Shown here piece after piece: positions 33,873 to 37,659 of a stretch of 37,659 nt of DNA (position 1 is the stretch's first letter; each line of letters begins with the position of its first letter). The translations under genes and the position numbers were made by a program. The notes under the pieces were generated by a model. The model had not been told where the DNA came from. It searched no databases and worked only from the letters and a program-made list of their open reading frames with translations. Origin of the DNA: Nitrospirota bacterium (GTDB lineage Bacteria > Nitrospirota > Thermodesulfovibrionia > Thermodesulfovibrionales > UBA1546); assembly GCA_016208875.1 (NCBI GenBank), contig JACQXD010000080.1, positions 1 to 37,659 of the forward strand, given 5' to 3'.

Positions 33873-35510
33873 ATTCCGTTAATCTACGGTAATATAGCCG
33901 GGCTGAAGGGAAGTTACTTACACTCGATCGAAAGGATTTACCGTCGAAAGATTCCCCGTGACAAGATAATCACACCCGAACTTGCAAAATACCTTACGGA
34001 GCTTTCCTCCGAGATAGGAAGGCAGATAGGTCTTTTGGTAACGCGGGGTGGAAAGATAACCCACGTTATCGTCGGAGATGCAAGGGGTATCTTCATCCCG
34101 GGACTTGAAGATTTTCCTTTGGGCAGACGTGCACTTCGGGGATTAAGACTTGTACATACGCATTTAAGAAATGAACCTCTGAATCAGGATGACGTAACCG
34201 ACCTTGCCCTTCTTAGGCTCGATATTATTGCTGCGATAGGTATAAAAGATAACCTGCCCGAAGATATTTATATTGCCAATCTTATGCCGCAGGGTTCGGA
34301 GAATCCGGTCGAGATTTTGTCTCCAATAAACTTTTATAGATTCGATCTCGACTTCCCGTCTTTTGTAGAATCGCTTGAAAATGAGATGGACAGAAGCAGA
34401 ATTTTTGCCCAGAAGGATATCCGTGAAAAAGCTATTCTCATAAGTGTATCTCAAAGGCCAAAATATGAGCAGGAAGATTCTCTGGAAGAGCTTAAGGAAC
34501 TTGCAGCATCGAATGATGTACTGGTTCTCGATACCGTAATCCAGAGGCCTAAGGAAATTAATCCTAAGTATCTGATGGGTGAGGGTAAGCTTAAAGAGGT
34601 GATCATTAATGCGCTCAATAAGGGTGCAACGCTGTTGATATCCGATCAGGATTTGAATCCCTCCCAGGTAAAGGCGATAGGAGAGCTTACGGAACTTAAG
34701 GTGATCGACCGCTCCCAACTTATATTGGATGTATTTGCGAGACGCGCACACAGCAGAGACGGAAAAGTCCAGGTTGAACTGGCACAGCTTAAATACCGAC
34801 TGCCGCGATTAACCGGCAAAGGTACTGCGATGTCACGGCTTATGGGCGGTATCGGAGGAAGAGGACCCGGCGAGATGAAACTTGAAATAGACAGGAGGCG
34901 GGTTAGGGACAGGATTATCCTGCTTGAAAAAGAGCTAAAGGCTTTGAGCGAGGCAAGAAGGCAGAGGAAGCAAAGAAGGGTTGGAAAAAATATACCGATA
35001 GTCTCGATTATAGGTTATACCAATGCGGGTAAATCAACGCTTTTGAATTTTCTGACAAAGAGCGAAGTATTAGTTGAGGAACGTATGTTTGCTACCCTCG
35101 ATACTGCCAGCAGGCGATTGAGGTTTCCCAGAGAAAGGGAGATTATTGTTACCGATACGGTCGGTTTTATAAGAGACCTTCCAAAGGATTTAATGTCGGC
35201 CTTTAAGTCAACTCTCGAAGAACTTCAGGATGCGGATATGCTCCTCCACCTTGTGGATATATCCAATCCGAGGTTCGAACGGCAGATAGAGTCTGTTGAG
35301 AACATACTTAAAGAATTGAGTCTCAACGACAAAAAAAGGATTATAGTATTCAATAAGACAGATAAACTTCCTGCAGATGAGGTAAAAAATATATCCTTCC
35401 GCTATAATGCAGTCGCCATATCCGCCCTCGACCCGTCAACTTTTAAGCCGTTGCTGGATTCTATAGAGGAGAATATCTGGAGTGAAAAACTTATGAGATT
35501 AAAGGTATAA
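33873..35510 (+). CDS. hflX: GTPase HflX
   Basis: About 545 residues in one frame. The family N-terminus is visible from about 33882 (IYGNIAGLKGSYLHSIERIY, then RRKIPRDKIITPELAKYL and EIGRQIGLL), well upstream of the only common start (TTG 34035). The frame opens after TAA 33867-33869, and no ATG, GTG or TTG lies between. The likely initiator is ATT 33873, 7 bases after AGGGG. G-domain: GYTNAGKST (G1), DTVGFIRDLPKD (G3), NKTD (G4). The Gly-rich linker GGIGGRGPGEMKLEIDRRR is typical. HflX binds the 50S subunit and rescues or recycles stalled ribosomes. Confidence 0.88.
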   Translation: MPLIYGNIAGLKGSYLHSIERIYRRKIPRDKIITPELAKYLTELSSEIGRQIGLLVTRGGKITHVIVGDARGIFIPGLEDFPLGRRALRGLRLVHTHLRNEPLNQDDVTDLALLRLDIIAAIGIKDNLPEDIYIANLMPQGSENPVEILSPINFYRFDLDFPSFVESLENEMDRSRIFAQKDIREKAILISVSQRPKYEQEDSLEELKELAASNDVLVLDTVIQRPKEINPKYLMGEGKLKEVIINALNKGATLLISDQDLNPSQVKAIGELTELKVIDRSQLILDVFARRAHSRDGKVQVELAQLKYRLPRLTGKGTAMSRLMGGIGGRGPGEMKLEIDRRRVRDRIILLEKELKALSEARRQRKQRRVGKNIPIVSIIGYTNAGKSTLLNFLTKSEVLVEERMFATLDTASRRLRFPREREIIVTDTVGFIRDLPKDLMSAFKSTLEELQDADMLLHLVDISNPRFERQIESVENILKELSLNDKKRIIVFNKTDKLPADEVKNISFRYNAVAISALDPSTFKPLLDSIEENIWSEKLMRLKV

Positions 35511-35518
35511 TAAACATC

Positions 35519-35584
35519 ATGGAATTTGCGCCTAAATGGATAGCATGGGAGATTACGAGGAGATGTAACACGAACGGTTGTTGA
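35519..35584 (+). pseudogene. N-terminal fragment of an AhbC/AhbD-type radical SAM gene
   Basis: Encodes MEFAPKWIAWEITRRCNTNGC then stops. The first 16 residues match the start of radical SAM enzymes of the siroheme-dependent heme pathway (xWIAWEITRRCNLxCxHC). The cluster motif is cut after its first Cys and a frameshifted second. Begins 9 bp after hflX. The remainder of the gene is absent, and a hairpin and the next gene's ribosome site follow. Confidence 0.65.
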
Positions 35585-35603
35585 GAAAACAATATAGATT
35601 TAA

Positions 35604-35618
35604 GCCTGTCTTACAGGC
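35604..35618. repeat. Short leader hairpin
   Basis: GCCTGT CTT ACAGGC, a 6-bp stem, in the gap before the next gene, 28 bases upstream of its ATG. Function unknown. Confidence 0.35.
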
Positions 35619-35645
35619 AGAAACCAAACAAAGGAGGAAGGGTCT

Positions 35646-36503
35646 ATGAAAACAAAGAGCTTATTGTGCATGCTTCTTATGGTATTTATGGTCAGTTTAA
35701 TGTACGGCTTTGCAAACGCAGCCGAATTTAAGATCGTCATTATGCAGGACGATAAAGGCGCTGCAGAGAAATATCAACCGCTGCTCGCATATTTAAAGAA
35801 AAATGGCGTCGATGCTTCTCTTGTTGGTGCTCCCAACTATACTGCCGCAGCAAAGATGTTTACAGCAGGAGAGGGGGATGCGATGTTCAGTGGTTCAGGG
35901 GTTGCGGGAACCTTGATTATCAAAGACCTCGCTGTTCCATCAATAAGACCTCTGTCAAAGGAAGGATACAGCACATATTGGGCGGTTATCATTGCACCAA
36001 AGGGTTCACCTAAATTCACAGCTTCCGCAGACTATTTCAGGGGTAAAAGGGTAATATACTGTGCTGTTGCCTCCGCGGGAGAGTTCTTCTACCGCTCTAT
36101 CCCGAATATTAAGACTGCAAAGACAACAACTAATATGGCTGCCTCTCATGGAGCTGCAATCGATGCCCTTGCAAAAGGCGCTGCCGATGTAGCTATAGCG
36201 AAGAATCGTGTGTGGGATAAAGAGAAGGGAAACTATCCAACCATCGAGAAGGTAGGAGAGGATAAAGGTGAAAACCCTGATATGACTCTGATGATATCGA
36301 AGAAGGCTGACCCAAAAATTGCCTCGAAGATCTCTGAAGCCCTGCTTTCTTTGAAGGGGGACACCTCTCCGGAGGCTCAGACGGTGAAGGAAAAGTTAAG
36401 TATTCAGGGCTATATCAAGACAACAAAAGAAGATTTTAAACACACACTCTCACTGCTTAAAAAAGCAGGTGTGACAAAGACATTTGATTTCAAATTTGAA
36501 TAA
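35646..36503 (+). CDS. PhnD-like phosphate/phosphonate-type periplasmic binding protein
   Basis: 285 residues. The start ATG 35646 follows AGGAGGAAGG. Signal peptide (LLCMLLMVFMVSLMYGFANA). The mature part fits the PhnD/PtxB-like SBP fold: FKIVIMQDDKGAAEKYQPLL, then DAMFSGSGVAGTLI, APKGSPKFTASADYFRGKRV, and GAAIDALAKGAADVAIAKNR. No transporter genes follow. A chemoreceptor gene starts 61 bp downstream, repeating the pattern upstream with the COG2984 protein. Ligand unknown. Confidence 0.8.
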   Translation: MKTKSLLCMLLMVFMVSLMYGFANAAEFKIVIMQDDKGAAEKYQPLLAYLKKNGVDASLVGAPNYTAAAKMFTAGEGDAMFSGSGVAGTLIIKDLAVPSIRPLSKEGYSTYWAVIIAPKGSPKFTASADYFRGKRVIYCAVASAGEFFYRSIPNIKTAKTTTNMAASHGAAIDALAKGAADVAIAKNRVWDKEKGNYPTIEKVGEDKGENPDMTLMISKKADPKIASKISEALLSLKGDTSPEAQTVKEKLSIQGYIKTTKEDFKHTLSLLKKAGVTKTFDFKFE

Positions 36504-36512
36504 ACTTTAATA

Positions 36513-36533
36513 GGGGGCGGCAATGCCGCCCCC
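36513..36533. terminator. GC-rich hairpin after the binding-protein gene
   Basis: GGGGGCGGC AAT GCCGCCCCC, a 9-bp perfect stem with a 3-base loop, 9 bases after the TAA. No T-run follows, so it may attenuate transcription or stabilise mRNA rather than terminate. Confidence 0.5.
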
Positions 36534-36564
36534 CGCCCCCTAACCAATAAGATTTAGGAGAAAA

Positions 36565-37659
36565 ATGAGACTTTTTTCATTCAACACTGTCGGCAAAAAA
36601 TTCATGGTCCCGATGCTTATACTGACTGTTCTGCTCCTCTCCCTGCTGGGAATGTTTATGGCAATGAATAGTGTTTCAACTATTAAGAACATGCTGAAAT
36701 CCAAAGCCAATGCTACAGCAGACTTTATGTCTAAGGTGAGCATTCCTTCTTATAGGAATTTTGACTACCTTGCCCTCGACAATCTTATTCATGAGATAAC
36801 GAAAGACCCTGAGGTGGATTTTGCCATATTCTATGATTCACAGAATAAGCCACTGACTAAAGAAACTAAGGTGAGTGCGTCTTCATTCATAGTCATAGAG
36901 CGAAAAATCTCCGATGACAGTGGGTTACCTCTCGGTCATCTTAAGATCGGATTTAACGGGACAGCCATTTCGAGCAATTTACAGAAAAGTGTTGCTATCC
37001 TATCCATAAGCATTGCTGTTGCAGTATTTTTGTTTGTCATTGGGATGAGAATGCTCACCAATCGGGTTATTATCCGGCCAATTATGCATATGAAAGATGT
37101 TTCAGAAAAGATGGCCTCTGGGGACCTAGCAACCGTGATAGAGACGGGCGGTAATGATGAGATAGTATTACTGGGCAGGGCGATAAATAGAATGGCATCT
37201 AATCTGAAAGATATGATTACACGGGTCGGAGCGATTACGGACAGTGTTTCCAACGTAACGATGAATATAGCTTCATCTTCCGATAGGGTTTTAAAAGGAG
37301 CAAATATTCAGCGAGATACGGTTGAGAAAACCGCAATATTCGTAGAAGAGATCGATAATTCAATATCTTCTGTATCGATGGGCGCCGATAGTCTTGCCGC
37401 TTCTGCCGATGAAGTATCTTCCTCAACGATTGAGATGACGACCTCGATAGAGAAGGTTGCCGAAAGTGCAAATGTATTTTCGGTCTCCGCTTCCGATGCG
37501 GCCTCATCCATAGAGGAGATGAGTGCTTCGATAAAAGAGATTGCCGAAAGCCTTGAACTGCTGTCGGCATCTTCGGAAGAGACGGCCTCGTCATTAAATG
37601 AGATAAATGCTGCTGTAAAAGAGGTTGAAAGGGGCGCTCTCGAGTCGGTCGGTCTTGCG
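36565..37659 (+). CDS. Methyl-accepting chemotaxis protein, 3' end outside the window
   Basis: The open frame runs from ATG 36565 (GGAG 5 bases upstream) to the right edge, 365 codons, with no stop. N-terminal helix (FMVPMLILTVLLLSLLGMFM), a periplasmic sensor of about 125 residues, a second helix (VAILSISIAVAVFLFVIGMR), then HAMP (RPIMHMKDVSEKMASGDL). The cytoplasmic helix is strongly similar to that of the first chemoreceptor, and the last 141 bp (37519-37659) are identical to 32895-33035. The sensor domains differ, so each receptor should read a different ligand or binding protein. Confidence 0.9.
   Translation, partial: MRLFSFNTVGKKFMVPMLILTVLLLSLLGMFMAMNSVSTIKNMLKSKANATADFMSKVSIPSYRNFDYLALDNLIHEITKDPEVDFAIFYDSQNKPLTKETKVSASSFIVIERKISDDSGLPLGHLKIGFNGTAISSNLQKSVAILSISIAVAVFLFVIGMRMLTNRVIIRPIMHMKDVSEKMASGDLATVIETGGNDEIVLLGRAINRMASNLKDMITRVGAITDSVSNVTMNIASSSDRVLKGANIQRDTVEKTAIFVEEIDNSISSVSMGADSLAASADEVSSSTIEMTTSIEKVAESANVFSVSASDAASSIEEMSASIKEIAESLELLSASSEETASSLNEINAAVKEVERGALESVGLA

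Noticed and set aside
34164-34751. Minus-strand 195-codon frame within hflX
   Set aside because: It is antisense to conserved HflX coding and has no recognisable domain.
1-37659. tRNA or rRNA genes
   Set aside because: No cloverleaf with a TTCGANTC-type T-loop and matching acceptor stem, and no rRNA signature, was noticed on either strand. A covariance-model scan would be needed to exclude them fully.

Overview
The window looks like chromosomal DNA from a free-living Gram-negative anaerobe, most likely in or near Nitrospirota (Thermodesulfovibrionia-like). This is inference from gene content: hydrogenase-maturation genes, a multiheme cytochrome and outer-membrane-barrel conduit, an NHL/fibronectin secreted protein, chemoreceptors and very dense small repeats. 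No rRNA or tRNA gene was recognised, and no database search could be run. The right edge falls inside a chemoreceptor gene at a sequence shared with another chemoreceptor in the window, so it may be a contig end.

Layout. 1-2.35 kb: the tail of a DUF559-type nuclease gene, a broken subtilase gene, repeats, and a small HTH/zinc-ribbon regulator. 2.45-4.0 kb (minus strand): a DUF433/DUF5615 toxin-antitoxin-like pair and an MgtC/SapB membrane protein. 4.2-7.5 kb: a large exported protein with twelve NHL blades and three FN3-like domains. 7.7-10.7 kb: a chaperone-usher pilus locus in which the spore-coat-U pilin and the chaperone are broken but the usher is intact. 10.7-12.7 kb (minus): a membrane-anchored protein, a zinc-ribbon membrane protein and an SPFH/prohibitin-like protein. 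12.8-18.3 kb: a strong promoter drives DUF948, YtxH, hypA, hypB, a disrupted hypF, and hypD. hypC and hypE are absent. 18.3-21.2 kb: a DUF4124/DUF922 putative metalloprotease (minus), a transglutaminase-like protein and a small membrane protein. 21.2-22.7 kb: a RAYT-type transposase bounded by a 14-bp inverted repeat, next to a broken gene. 22.8-25.7 kb: an orphan DUF433 gene, a B12-binding radical SAM protein and a DUF3786 protein. 25.9-30.5 kb: a probable extracellular-electron-transfer conduit of a 7-heme lipoprotein, a 10-heme lipoprotein and an MtrB/PioB-like barrel. 30.6-37.7 kb: two modules that each pair a periplasmic binding protein with a chemoreceptor, separated by hflX and a fragment of a heme-biosynthesis-type radical SAM gene.

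How the parts fit. The cytochrome/barrel operon would carry electrons across the outer membrane. The two binding protein/chemoreceptor pairs directly downstream may couple sensing of solutes to motility. The hyp genes would serve a NiFe hydrogenase encoded elsewhere, if hypF is functional in the real genome.

The most unusual feature is the repeat content. A family of 7-bp tandem repeats occurs in intergenic palindromes and also inside coding genes, in frame (three arrays in hypF, one in the transglutaminase gene, one at the hypB 3' end). Larger mosaics of REP-like palindromes sit at the hypF break, upstream of the first chemoreceptor (inside a 66-bp exact duplication of that gene's 5' end) and between the radical SAM and DUF3786 genes. 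At least seven genes are broken or truncated. Some breaks may be real decay and some may be assembly collapse at repeats. The first chemoreceptor's break lies at exactly the base where the window ends in the second, which points to assembly for that one.
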